This document shows, piece by piece, positions 1 to 5,828 of a stretch of DNA of 7,056 nucleotides (its first letter is position 1; each line of letters starts with the position of its first letter). Source of the DNA: Treponema sp. (GTDB taxonomy: Bacteria > Spirochaetota > Spirochaetia > Treponematales > Treponemataceae); contig JAEDCY010000070.1 of the NCBI GenBank assembly GCA_016293915.1, positions 1-7,056 of the forward strand, in the 5' to 3' direction. The position numbers and the translations under genes were made by a program. The notes under the pieces are model-generated. The model saw only the letters and a list, made by a program, of their open reading frames with translations, searched no databases and was not told the origin of the DNA.

Positions 1-30
1 CTATAGATTCCGAAACAAGTTCGGAATGAC
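1..30. repeat. Right-hand end of a dispersed palindromic intergenic repeat
   Basis: A perfect inverted repeat, ATTCCGAA (7-14) and TTCGGAAT (20-27), encloses a 5-base loop and is followed by GAC. The same 8-5-8 geometry recurs at 1575-1595 and 4839-4859 with arms ATGCTGAA and TTCAGCAT. The sequence AGATTCCGAA recurs at 4868-4877. I read this as the right half of a two-hairpin element whose left half lies upstream of the window. Nothing in it suggests a gene. Confidence 0.7.
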
Positions 31-66
31 ACTAGGATGTAAACTTATTGGTCATTCCCTTTTTTA
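23..66 (+). terminator. Possible intrinsic terminator of an unseen upstream gene
   Basis: GGAATGAC (23-30) pairs perfectly with GTCATTCC (51-58) across a 20-base loop and is followed by C and a run of six T (60-65). The stem reuses the right arm of the repeat at 1-30, so the two hairpins would compete. The long loop makes this weaker than the terminator at 1600-1634. It would end transcription from whatever lies to the left. Confidence 0.4.
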
Positions 67-104
67 CCTTAGGAGAAATTTCCTATGTAATTTCAATAAA
101 GTGG

Positions 105-113
105 TGATATAAT
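105..113 (+). promoter_or_regulatory. Extended -10 promoter for the solute-binding lipoprotein
   Basis: A perfect TATAAT (108-113) is preceded by TG one base upstream (105-106), giving the extended -10 form TGnTATAAT that can work without a good -35 box. I see no convincing -35 at 16-18 bases. The predicted start near 120 gives a leader of about 54 bases. That leader contains a small hairpin (AATTT-GCCG 128-136 with CGGC 141-144 and AAATT 147-151, two-base bulge) and a strong AAAGGAG site at 158-164, 9 bases before the ATG. Confidence 0.55.
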
Positions 114-173
114 TATTAATGTTAGGCAATTTGCCGGTTACGGCGTAAATTTATAAAAAAGGAGTATAATTTT

Positions 174-1559
174 ATGAAAAAAATTGCACTTTTGGCAATG
201 TCTGCAATGTGTGTTCTCGCACTTGCTGGATGTAGCAAATCTAAAGGTCCTTCGGCAGCAGCTCTTAAAGCAGCAGCAGAAGGTGACTATTCAAAGCTTC
301 CAGTAGCAAAAGATCCAGCTACAAAGAAGAGTTATGATTTCGGTGGATTGGCAATTACAATTTATGACTGGTGGTCAAATCCTGATGCTCCTGCTGCTTC
401 AAAAGCAGAAGAAGATCAGAGAGCTTTCCGCAAGTACCTCGAAGAAACTTACAACTTTACAATCATTCAGGACAACTTGAATGCTGGTTGGGGTGGACAC
501 CCTGCAGAAGTAGCTAACTACTGTATCACTGGTGGTGACGATGCTCGTATCTTCGTCATTGATGGACGTTCAGCATTCTCAGGACTTGCTGCTAACCTTT
601 GGGCAGATGTTTCTAAGACTCCAGATATCGACTGGACAAAAGAAAAGTGGAACAAGGCTGTTTGCAGCGTAATGCCAGGAAAATCATTCGCTGTTGGTAA
701 ACCAGAACCACGCCACTGTATCTTCTTCAACAAGCGTGTTCTTCAGGAAAATGGTTTTGACCCAGATGAACCATACAATCTTCAGAAAGAAGGAAAATGG
801 ACATGGGAAACATTCGAAGAAATGTGTGCTAAACTCACAAAAGATACAGATAACGATGGTATCATCGATCAGTATGCTCTCTCTGGATTCAACGGAGAAT
901 TTGCTTGGCCAACAATCTACTCTAACGGTGGTAAGATTGTAAATGTTGATGCAAACGGAAAATACTATCTCGATATGAGCGACAACGTAATGGAAGCTTG
1001 GGATTATATCCGCCGCATTTTCGTAAACTACAACAAGCCACAGGGCGAAGGTGCTAACTGGGACTACTTCAAGGCAGACTTCTTGAGTGGTGCTACAGCA
1101 TTCTATAACGATCAGGAATACGATGCACAGCCAAATGGTATGCTTGCAGATATGAAGGATGACTGGGGTATGGTATGTCTTCCACTCGGACCAAAGGGTG
1201 ATGGAAAATACTTCACACTTAACCAGGATAACATGCTTGTAATTCCTAGCTACTATCCACAGGACAAAGTTAACAAGATTATGAAGGCTTATGACTTCTG
1301 GTCTGATACAGTTCCTGGTTATGATGATCCAGATTCTTGGAAAGAAAACTACTACGGTTCATTCCGCGATACACGTGCTGTTGATGAAACAATGCAGTAC
1401 ATGATGGACAATTCTAAGTCTTGGAATGCTTGGTTGATTCCTGGCTTGAACTATGCTCCACTTTCATGGAACATCTGTGGTGGTGCAGATCCACAGGAAA
1501 CATACGAGTCTATGAAGAACGAACTTCAGGCTACAATTGACGAGGCTATGAACAAATAA
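174..1559 (+). CDS. Extracellular solute-binding lipoprotein, family 1 (sugar-type ABC transporter)
   Basis: The protein has 461 residues. A basic start (MKK), a hydrophobic stretch and a lipobox LAGC with Cys20 predict lipid attachment and display outside the inner membrane. The body reads like family 1 carbohydrate-binding proteins. It contains FFNKRVLQENGFDPD (184-198), the WTWETFEEMC region (209-218), then a DxDxDGxxD loop (D224, D226, D228, D232) that resembles a calcium-binding loop and is common at this position in the family. The role inferred is capture of a sugar or oligosaccharide for an ABC importer; the ligand is unknown. GGAG at 161-164 fixes the start. No permease or ATPase of the sugar class is adjacent, and a strong terminator follows, so the gene is probably monocistronic. 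C-ending codons (AAC, TTC, GAC, ATC) are more frequent than in argH, which suggests high expression. Confidence 0.9.
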   Translation: MKKIALLAMSAMCVLALAGCSKSKGPSAAALKAAAEGDYSKLPVAKDPATKKSYDFGGLAITIYDWWSNPDAPAASKAEEDQRAFRKYLEETYNFTIIQDNLNAGWGGHPAEVANYCITGGDDARIFVIDGRSAFSGLAANLWADVSKTPDIDWTKEKWNKAVCSVMPGKSFAVGKPEPRHCIFFNKRVLQENGFDPDEPYNLQKEGKWTWETFEEMCAKLTKDTDNDGIIDQYALSGFNGEFAWPTIYSNGGKIVNVDANGKYYLDMSDNVMEAWDYIRRIFVNYNKPQGEGANWDYFKADFLSGATAFYNDQEYDAQPNGMLADMKDDWGMVCLPLGPKGDGKYFTLNQDNMLVIPSYYPQDKVNKIMKAYDFWSDTVPGYDDPDSWKENYYGSFRDTRAVDETMQYMMDNSKSWNAWLIPGLNYAPLSWNICGGADPQETYESMKNELQATIDEAMNK

Positions 1560-1571
1560 GTTTAATTGCCT

Positions 1572-1597
1572 GTCATGCTGAACTGGTTTCAGCATCT
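1572..1597. repeat. Left-half copy of the dispersed palindromic repeat
   Basis: ATGCTGAA (1575-1582) and TTCAGCAT (1588-1595) form a perfect 8-base inverted repeat around a 5-base loop, preceded by GTC and followed by CT. It matches 4836-4861 in arms, loop length and flanks. It lies between the stop codon of the upstream gene and its terminator, so it would be transcribed as a stem-loop at the 3' end of that mRNA. Confidence 0.75.
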
Positions 1598-1599
1598 CC

Positions 1600-1634
1600 A
1601 AAGCCATCGTAATTGAAATACGATGGCTTTTTTT
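1600..1634 (+). terminator. Strong intrinsic terminator after the solute-binding lipoprotein
   Basis: AAAGCCATCGTA (1600-1611) pairs perfectly with TACGATGGCTTT (1619-1630) around a 7-base loop, giving a 12-base-pair stem. It runs into an unbroken series of seven T (1628-1634). This is a textbook Rho-independent terminator. Its loop and 3' flank also carry the -35 and -10 boxes of the argH promoter. Confidence 0.92.
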
Positions 1635-1648
1635 ATATAATAAAAATA
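1613..1648 (+). promoter_or_regulatory. Sigma-70-type promoter of argH, embedded in the upstream terminator
   Basis: TTGAAA (1613-1618) matches the -35 consensus at five of six bases. TATAAT (1636-1641) is a perfect -10 box, and the spacer is exactly 17 bases. With the -10 occupying positions -12 to -7, +1 falls on 1648, the A of the argH ATG. The -35 lies wholly inside the terminator loop, and the terminator's 3' arm plus T-run form the spacer. Confidence 0.75.
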
Positions 1649-3099
1649 TGTCAAATCACGGTACAATTACTAACGATAATCATGCAGCACTCTGGCACGG
1701 CCGCTTTAAGGAAGGTCCGGATGCAGATGCCGTAAAGTTTGAAACTTCAATTAATGATGATATGAGAATGGCCTTTGTTGATATCGAAGGCAGTAAGGCT
1801 CATGCTAAAATGCTTTGTAAATCTGGCTTAATTTCTGAAAATGAAAGAAATCAGATAATAGATGGACTGGATTCGATTCGAAAGGATCTTGCTTCCGATC
1901 AATTAAAAGTAGATCTTTCTGCAGAAGATATCCATTCTTTTATTGAAGCGACTCTTACTGACAGAATAGGTGAGGCTGGCAAAAAAGTTCATACAGGCCG
2001 TAGTCGTAACGATCAGATTGCTCTTGATGAAAAATTATATCTTCGTCATCAGATTAAAAAACTTGGTAGTGAAATTTTAAAACTTATTGATGTACTTGTA
2101 AAAATTGCTTCTGAGAATAAAAATTCTTTAATTCCAGGTTTTACTCATATGCAGCATGCCCAGCCGGTAACTCTTGCACATCATTTATGTGCCTGGGCGT
2201 GGATGTTCAGCAGAGATTTTACCCGTCTTAGGGATGCTGCAAAACGTGCAGATTTTTCACCAATTGGTTCCTGTGCTCTTGCTGGAAGCGGTTTGCCGCT
2301 GGATCGAGCTTATGAAGCAGAACTTCTTGGCTTTAGTGGTGTAACTGATAATTCTCTTGATTCTGTTTCTGACAGAGATTATTATCTGGAAGTTGCTTCT
2401 GATCTTTCTATTTTACAGATGCATCTTTCACGAGCCTGCGAAGAAATTGTTTGCTGGTCTACAACTGAATTTAATTTTGTAGATTTAAGCGAAAAGTGGT
2501 CTACCGGAAGTTCTATAATGCCGCAAAAAAAGAATCCTGATTTTGCAGAACTTATTCGCGGAAAAACCGGTCGTGTTTATGGAGATATGGTTGCTCTCTT
2601 TACTATGATGAAGGGACTTCCGCTTGCTTATGACCGTGATATGCAGGAAGATAAATCAAGCTTCTTTGAGGCTTATGATACAGTTATTTCAAGTGTACGT
2701 ATTTTTACTGAAATGGTAAGAACTGCTGACTGGAATAAAGAGCTTATGGCTGCTGCTTGTGATGGTGGCTATCTGAATGCAACTGATATTGCAGATTATC
2801 TTGTTTGTAAAGGTATGCCTTTCCGTACTGCTCATGGAGTTTCTGCAGGATTGGTTCGAATTGCTATTGAAAAAAACTGCCGTCTTGAAGAACTTGACTT
2901 TACCGAATATGAAAAGGCAAGTAATCTTTTTGAAAAAGATATTTTTGAGTTGATTAAACCTGAAAAATGTGTTGAAATCAGAAAAACTATAGGAGGACCA
3001 TCTCCATCTGAGGTTCAAAAGCAGATTGAAAAACTTTCTGCCTTTATAAAGGATAATACATTGACTGAAGAAGATTCAATCGATGATTTTATAATTTAA
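1648..3099 (+). CDS. argH: Argininosuccinate lyase
   Basis: This cytoplasmic enzyme cleaves argininosuccinate to arginine and fumarate, the last step of arginine biosynthesis. The 483 residues are slightly longer than the usual 455-470. Visible motifs, in order, are LWHGRF (15-20), the DIEGSKAHAKML segment (45-56), HTGRSRNDQ (115-123), THMQHAQPVTLAHH (166-179, with the conserved active-site His region), and the fumarate-lyase signature GSSIMPQKKNPD (287-298) carrying the catalytic serine. The start must lie upstream of LWHGRF, and 1648 is the ATG that fits. No Shine-Dalgarno sequence precedes it, only AT-rich sequence after the terminator T-run. The promoter geometry predicts transcription starting at the ATG itself, so the mRNA is probably leaderless. 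argG, its usual partner, is not in the window. An amino-acid ABC transporter follows after 59 bases. Confidence 0.95.
   Translation: MSNHGTITNDNHAALWHGRFKEGPDADAVKFETSINDDMRMAFVDIEGSKAHAKMLCKSGLISENERNQIIDGLDSIRKDLASDQLKVDLSAEDIHSFIEATLTDRIGEAGKKVHTGRSRNDQIALDEKLYLRHQIKKLGSEILKLIDVLVKIASENKNSLIPGFTHMQHAQPVTLAHHLCAWAWMFSRDFTRLRDAAKRADFSPIGSCALAGSGLPLDRAYEAELLGFSGVTDNSLDSVSDRDYYLEVASDLSILQMHLSRACEEIVCWSTTEFNFVDLSEKWSTGSSIMPQKKNPDFAELIRGKTGRVYGDMVALFTMMKGLPLAYDRDMQEDKSSFFEAYDTVISSVRIFTEMVRTADWNKELMAAACDGGYLNATDIADYLVCKGMPFRTAHGVSAGLVRIAIEKNCRLEELDFTEYEKASNLFEKDIFELIKPEKCVEIRKTIGGPSPSEVQKQIEKLSAFIKDNTLTEEDSIDDFII
3090..3095 (+). promoter_or_regulatory. Possible -10 box for the amino-acid ABC transporter operon
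   Basis: A perfect TATAAT overlaps the last codons of argH. Transcription from it would begin near 3102 and give a leader of about 57 bases before the binding-protein ATG. The nearest good -35 (TTGACT, 3061-3066) is 23 bases away, which is too far, and there is no TGn extension. The operon could equally be read through from argH, since I see no terminator between them. Confidence 0.3.
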
Positions 3100-3158
3100 T
3101 ACCATTTCGGTCTGGAACCTGATTTCTGGAATCGGAATAAATTCTATAGGAGAAAAAT

Positions 3159-3965
3159 ATGAAAAAAATTATTTGTGCTGTTCTTATGGCAGCTGCAGTT
3201 TTTGCTCTGGCAGGCTGTAAGAAATCAAATAAGAAAAATGACAATGATGCTGTTTCTGCAATCAAAGGACGTGGTGTATTTGTTCTTGGACTTGATGATT
3301 CATTTCCACCTCTGGGCTTTAGAAGTGATGACAACGAAATTGTAGGTTATGATATTGATCTTGCAAAAGAAGTTGCTAAACGTCTTGGTGTAGATTTCCG
3401 TGCACAGCCTATCGACTGGGATGCAAAGGAAATGGAGCTTGAAACAGGTAAAATCGACTGTATCTGGAATGGTTTTACAATTACAGAAGACCGCAAGAAT
3501 GCTCTTTCTTTTACAGAAGCTTATTTGAATAATGATCAGGTACTTGTTGTTCGTGCTGATAGCGGAATTAATTCTCTTGCAGGTGCAAAAGACAAGATTA
3601 TTGGTATTCAGAGTGGGTCAAGTGCACAGGAAGCTGTTAATGATAATGCTGCATTTGCATCTTCTATTTCAAAGCTTATTATGTTCAAGGATAATATTAC
3701 TGCTTTGAACGATCTTGATATTGGTGGTGTAGACGGCGTTGTAATGGATAGTGTTGTTGCTAATTATTCAATAGCTCAGACAAAAAAGCCTTTCAAAGTA
3801 ATAGATGAATCTCTTGCTAACGAAGGTTATGGAATCGGCTTTAGAAAGAATGAACCTGAGTTGCGCGATGCGGTATGGAATATTCTTAAAGAAATGCAGA
3901 AGGATGGAACTGTAACTGCTATCAGCCAGAAATGGTTCGGCCGTGATATTTCTACTATTAATTAA
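3159..3965 (+). CDS. Polar amino-acid ABC transporter, substrate-binding lipoprotein (family 3)
   Basis: The protein has 268 residues. A MKK start, hydrophobic core and LAGC lipobox with Cys20 mark a lipoprotein signal. A Lys/Asn/Asp-rich linker (21-30) leads to a family 3 binding domain. Diagnostic features are the GYDIDLAKEVAKRLG stretch (63-77), Arg112 in the TITEDR segment, which in HisJ-type proteins holds the ligand carboxylate, and Asp197 in VVMDS, which in those proteins contacts the alpha-amino group. Both ligand-backbone residues are therefore present, but side-chain specificity cannot be assigned. AGGAG at 3148-3152, 6 bases before the ATG, supports the start. It is the first gene of a complete transporter: permease and ATPase follow on the same strand, each after a palindromic spacer. 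Proximity to argH hints at a link to arginine or a related amino acid, which is inference only. Confidence 0.93.
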   Translation: MKKIICAVLMAAAVFALAGCKKSNKKNDNDAVSAIKGRGVFVLGLDDSFPPLGFRSDDNEIVGYDIDLAKEVAKRLGVDFRAQPIDWDAKEMELETGKIDCIWNGFTITEDRKNALSFTEAYLNNDQVLVVRADSGINSLAGAKDKIIGIQSGSSAQEAVNDNAAFASSISKLIMFKDNITALNDLDIGGVDGVVMDSVVANYSIAQTKKPFKVIDESLANEGYGIGFRKNEPELRDAVWNILKEMQKDGTVTAISQKWFGRDISTIN

Positions 3966-3974
3966 GCCTATAAT

Positions 3975-4102
3975 CGAAGAACCGTTAAAAACTGGGCTGC
4001 GACAGCGGGGGTGATGGTAAGGCTAAAAATTGCAGTGCAATTTTTTTAACGCCTTGCTATAGAACACCGGCCGCCAGCGGCCTTGCACATTTAGGTTCAT
4101 CG
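3975..4102. repeat. Composite palindromic element between binding protein and permease
   Basis: Near-perfect terminal inverted repeats, CGAAGAACC (3975-3983) and GGTTCATCG (4094-4102, eight of nine), bound a stretch packed with smaller palindromes. These are GCTG/CAGC (3996-3999, 4003-4006); AAGGC/GCCTT (4019-4023, 4051-4055) enclosing a perfect 10-base inverted repeat (4025-4034 and 4036-4045, A-rich then T-rich); and GGCCGC/GCGGCC (4069-4074, 4077-4082). It has no coding potential I can support. Its layout parallels the insert at 4882-4958: a GC-rich hairpin, GCTAAAAA, a central palindrome, T5, then TGCTA. In mRNA it would fold tightly and could lower permease expression relative to the binding protein or protect the upstream message. 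Confidence 0.65.
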
Positions 4103-4117
4103 AAAAAATGGCTCAGA

Positions 4118-4143
4118 GGCAAGCTGTGCTTGCCGATTTGGAG
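4118..4143 (+). promoter_or_regulatory. Hairpin and Shine-Dalgarno site that decide the permease start
   Basis: GGCAAGC (4118-4124) and GCTTGCC (4128-4134) form a perfect 7-base stem with a TGT loop. Five bases later comes GGAG (4140-4143), 9 bases before an in-frame TTG at 4153. The in-frame ATG at 4108 lies upstream of the hairpin and has no ribosome binding site at a usable distance. The hairpin ends just before the GGAG, so it should leave that site single-stranded. Confidence 0.5.
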
Positions 4144-4152
4144 AATAATTCT

Positions 4153-4833
4153 TTGATTTCTGACCGATATATAAAAATGTTACAAGCGATGCTTACAGGT
4201 TCTGTAACATCTCTTGAAGTTTTCTTTCTTACAATTCTTTTTTCAGTTCCTCTTGCATTACCAGTTGCCATGGGACGTATGTCCAGACATAAGCTTTTGT
4301 CTGGTGTAACAAATGTTTTTCTTCTTGTAATTAGAGGTACTCCGCTTATGCTTCAGCTGCTTGTAGTGTATTTTGGTCCCGGGCTTTTTATTCGCTGGCT
4401 GGTATTACAAGGGTATGAAGTTTCTTTTAAATGGAATAGATTTGTTGCTGCTATTGTAGCTTTGTCTGTAAACTATGCTGCATATTTTGCTGAAATCTAC
4501 CGTGGTGGAATAGAGTCTATTCCTAAAGGTCAATATGAAGCGGCCAAGGTTCTGGGGTATACACCGGCACGAACATTTTTCAGTATTGTGCTTCCTCAGG
4601 TAATCAAGAGAATTGTACCTGCAATGGGAAATGAAGTTATTACACTTGTAAAAGATACAGCACTTGTTTCTGTAATTGGAGTTTCTGAACTTTTGATGGT
4701 TGCAAAGGAAAGACAGGGAGCAATGTTTTCTTTTGTTCCGCTTTTTATATCCGGTGTTTTTTATTTTATTATGAACTGGATTGTTTCGATTGCTTTTCAG
4801 CGGTTAGAAAAGAAACTGAGTTATTATAGTTAA
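4153..4833 (+). CDS. Polar amino-acid ABC transporter, inner-membrane permease
   Basis: This HisM/GlnP-type permease forms the membrane channel for the adjacent binding protein and ATPase, probably as a homodimer since only one permease gene is present. It has 226 residues from the TTG at 4153, or 241 from the ATG at 4108, within the family range. Numbered from the TTG, hydrophobic segments lie near 20-42, 52-74, 95-115, 165-185 and 193-216. The family motif IRGTPLMLQLL occupies 60-70. The cytoplasmic EAA loop (EAAKVLGYTPARTFFSIVLP, 129-148) docks to the ATPase. I prefer the TTG because GGAG sits 9 bases before it and because the extra 15 residues from the ATG would be encoded by a hairpin. 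The ATG at 4108 remains possible. The gene is separated from both neighbours by palindromic elements. Confidence 0.9.
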   Translation: MISDRYIKMLQAMLTGSVTSLEVFFLTILFSVPLALPVAMGRMSRHKLLSGVTNVFLLVIRGTPLMLQLLVVYFGPGLFIRWLVLQGYEVSFKWNRFVAAIVALSVNYAAYFAEIYRGGIESIPKGQYEAAKVLGYTPARTFFSIVLPQVIKRIVPAMGNEVITLVKDTALVSVIGVSELLMVAKERQGAMFSFVPLFISGVFYFIMNWIVSIAFQRLEKKLSYYS

Positions 4834-4835
4834 AC

Positions 4836-4972
4836 GTCATGCTGAATTTATTTCAGCATCTTGTAATAGATTCCGAACCTTCGCAGCATAGCTGCTCGGA
4901 GATTCGCTAAAAACAGTCCACTGGACTGTTTTTGTCCTGCTACGCAGTGCCGCTCCCTAAGTTCGGGATGAT
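4836..4972. repeat. Two-hairpin dispersed repeat carrying a nested palindromic insert
   Basis: The left hairpin ATGCTGAA/TTCAGCAT (4839-4846, 4852-4859, 5-base loop) matches 1572-1597. The right hairpin matches 1-30, with arms ATTCCGAA (4870-4877) and TTCGGGAT (4962-4969, one change that still allows a G-T pair), but its loop is about 84 bases instead of 5. The extra sequence contains GCAGC/GCTGC (4883-4887, 4891-4895) and a perfect 11-base inverted repeat (4909-4919, 4923-4933). The simplest reading is that one palindromic element inserted into the loop of another. The unit fills nearly all of the permease-ATPase gap and ends 11 bases before the ATPase ATG. Confidence 0.7.
4909..4933. terminator. 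Symmetric A5-stem-T5 hairpin, possible bidirectional terminator or attenuator
   Basis: AAAAACAGTCC and GGACTGTTTTT flank a 3-base loop (ACT). The six inner base pairs followed by five T on either strand look like a bidirectional intrinsic terminator. It sits inside the ABC operon before the ATPase gene, so full termination would cut off the ATPase. Partial attenuation, or a purely structural role within the repeat, is more plausible. Confidence 0.45.
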
Positions 4973-4983
4973 ATGGGTGATTT

Positions 4984-5739
4984 ATGGAAGAAATAATCCG
5001 AGTTGAAAATATAAAGAAAACTTTTCGCGATAATCTTGAGATTTTAAAAGGTATTTCTTTTTCTGTAGAGAAGGGTGAAGTACTTAGTATTATAGGACCT
5101 AGTGGTTCTGGAAAGTCTACAATGCTCCGCTGCATTTCACAGCTTGAAACTGTAACTGATGGAACTATCAAAATCTGTGGAAAGACTCTTGTGGAAAATG
5201 GAGTTTATGCAGATAAAAAGATCCGGCATGAAATCATTTTGAAAAGTGGTCTTGTATTTCAGAATTTTAATCTTTTTCCTCATTATTCAGTTTTAAAAAA
5301 TGTTACCGCGGCTCAAATACGTGTATTAAAAAAATCGAGGGAAGAAGCTGAAGAAACAGCTTTGGATTTGTTAAAACGTATGGGGCTTGAGTCTAAAGCG
5401 TATAATTATCCTTGTGAGCTTAGTGGTGGTCAGCAGCAGAGAGTTTCAATTGCACGTGCTCTTGCGCTAAAACCTGAAGTGCTCCTTTTTGATGAGCCTA
5501 CCTCAGCCCTTGACCCTGAGCTTACCGGTGAAATTCTTGCTGTAATCAAAGAACTTGCTGCAGAAAAAATGACAATGGTTGTAGTAACTCACGAGATGGC
5601 CTTTGCCCGCGACATTTCCAGCCACATAATCTTTATGGACGGCGGAGTTATAGTTGAGGAAGGCAGTCCTGATGAGGTAATTAACAATCCGAAAATGGAC
5701 AGAACTAAAGCCTTCTTATCTCGTTTTACGAATGTATAG
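4984..5739 (+). CDS. Polar amino-acid ABC transporter, ATP-binding protein (GlnQ/HisP type)
   Basis: This 251-residue cytoplasmic ATPase powers the importer and should dimerise against the permease EAA loops. All nucleotide-binding motifs are intact: Walker A GPSGSGKST (38-46), Q-loop Gln93 in VFQNFNLFPH, signature LSGGQQQR (146-153), Walker B VLLFDEP (166-172) with catalytic Glu171, D-loop SALD (174-177) and switch His203 in VTHEMAFARD. Length and motif spacing are normal for the amino-acid importer subfamily. The start fits the family's N-terminus. Its ribosome binding site is weak, with GGTGAT (4976-4981) very close to the ATG; together with the GGG before it, it lies just past the palindromic repeat. 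It is the last gene of the transporter operon. No clear terminator follows, only the TAGCT-rich array at 5750-5808. Confidence 0.95.
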   Translation: MEEIIRVENIKKTFRDNLEILKGISFSVEKGEVLSIIGPSGSGKSTMLRCISQLETVTDGTIKICGKTLVENGVYADKKIRHEIILKSGLVFQNFNLFPHYSVLKNVTAAQIRVLKKSREEAEETALDLLKRMGLESKAYNYPCELSGGQQQRVSIARALALKPEVLLFDEPTSALDPELTGEILAVIKELAAEKMTMVVVTHEMAFARDISSHIIFMDGGVIVEEGSPDEVINNPKMDRTKAFLSRFTNV

Positions 5740-5749
5740 GATGTAGCTA

Positions 5750-5791
5750 GCTGTTAGCTAATAGCTATTAGCTTTTAGCTTTTAGCTATTT
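5750..5791. repeat. Six tandem heptamers, consensus GCTNNTA
   Basis: Starting at 5750 the sequence reads GCTGTTA, GCTAATA, GCTATTA, GCTTTTA, GCTTTTA, GCTATTT: six consecutive 7-base units with GCT invariant. Because TAGC and GCTA are complementary, the array also holds a perfect 18-base palindrome at 5756-5773, and its last units pair with 5798-5808. It is intergenic, between the ATPase stop and the rpsP promoter. Tandem 7-mers of this kind can change copy number by slippage. Confidence 0.75.
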
Positions 5792-5808
5792 ACAAAAGTA
5801 AAAGCTAA
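5782..5808 (+). other. Hairpin at the end of the heptamer array
   Basis: TTAGCT (5782-5787) and TTTAC (5789-5793) pair with GTAAA (5798-5802) and AGCTAA (5803-5808), giving 11 base pairs with one bulged A and an AAAA loop. No T-run follows, so it is not a standard terminator. It is nevertheless the only strong structure that could mark the 3' end of the ABC operon transcript. Confidence 0.4.
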
Positions 5809-5828
5809 CTGTTAGTCTTGAAATACCC

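Noticed and set aside
71..84. Imperfect palindrome near the first promoter as a repressor operator
   Set aside because: Only about six pairs including a wobble, in AT-rich DNA, and no adjacent regulator gene. Too weak to call.
694..942. 82-residue frame inside the solute-binding lipoprotein
   Set aside because: It is an out-of-frame shadow of a strongly supported gene, with no ribosome binding site or family resemblance.
2689..3018. 109-residue open frame on the minus strand
   Set aside because: It is a shadow of argH, rich in Phe, Ser and Asn as expected from antisense AT-rich coding sequence.
3969..3974. TATAAT just after the binding-protein stop as a permease promoter
   Set aside because: There is no -35 at 16-18 bases and no TGn extension, and the box lies at the border of the palindromic element.
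3975..4102. Riboswitch or small RNA gene between binding protein and permease
   Set aside because: The structure is explained by nested inverted repeats that resemble the unit at 4882-4958. I recognise no riboswitch motif.
4848..5171. 107-residue open frame on the minus strand
   Set aside because: It runs antisense through the start of a well-supported ABC ATPase and across the palindromic repeat. It has no recognisable domain.
5750..5808. CRISPR array
   Set aside because: The repeats are 7 bases long with no spacers between them.
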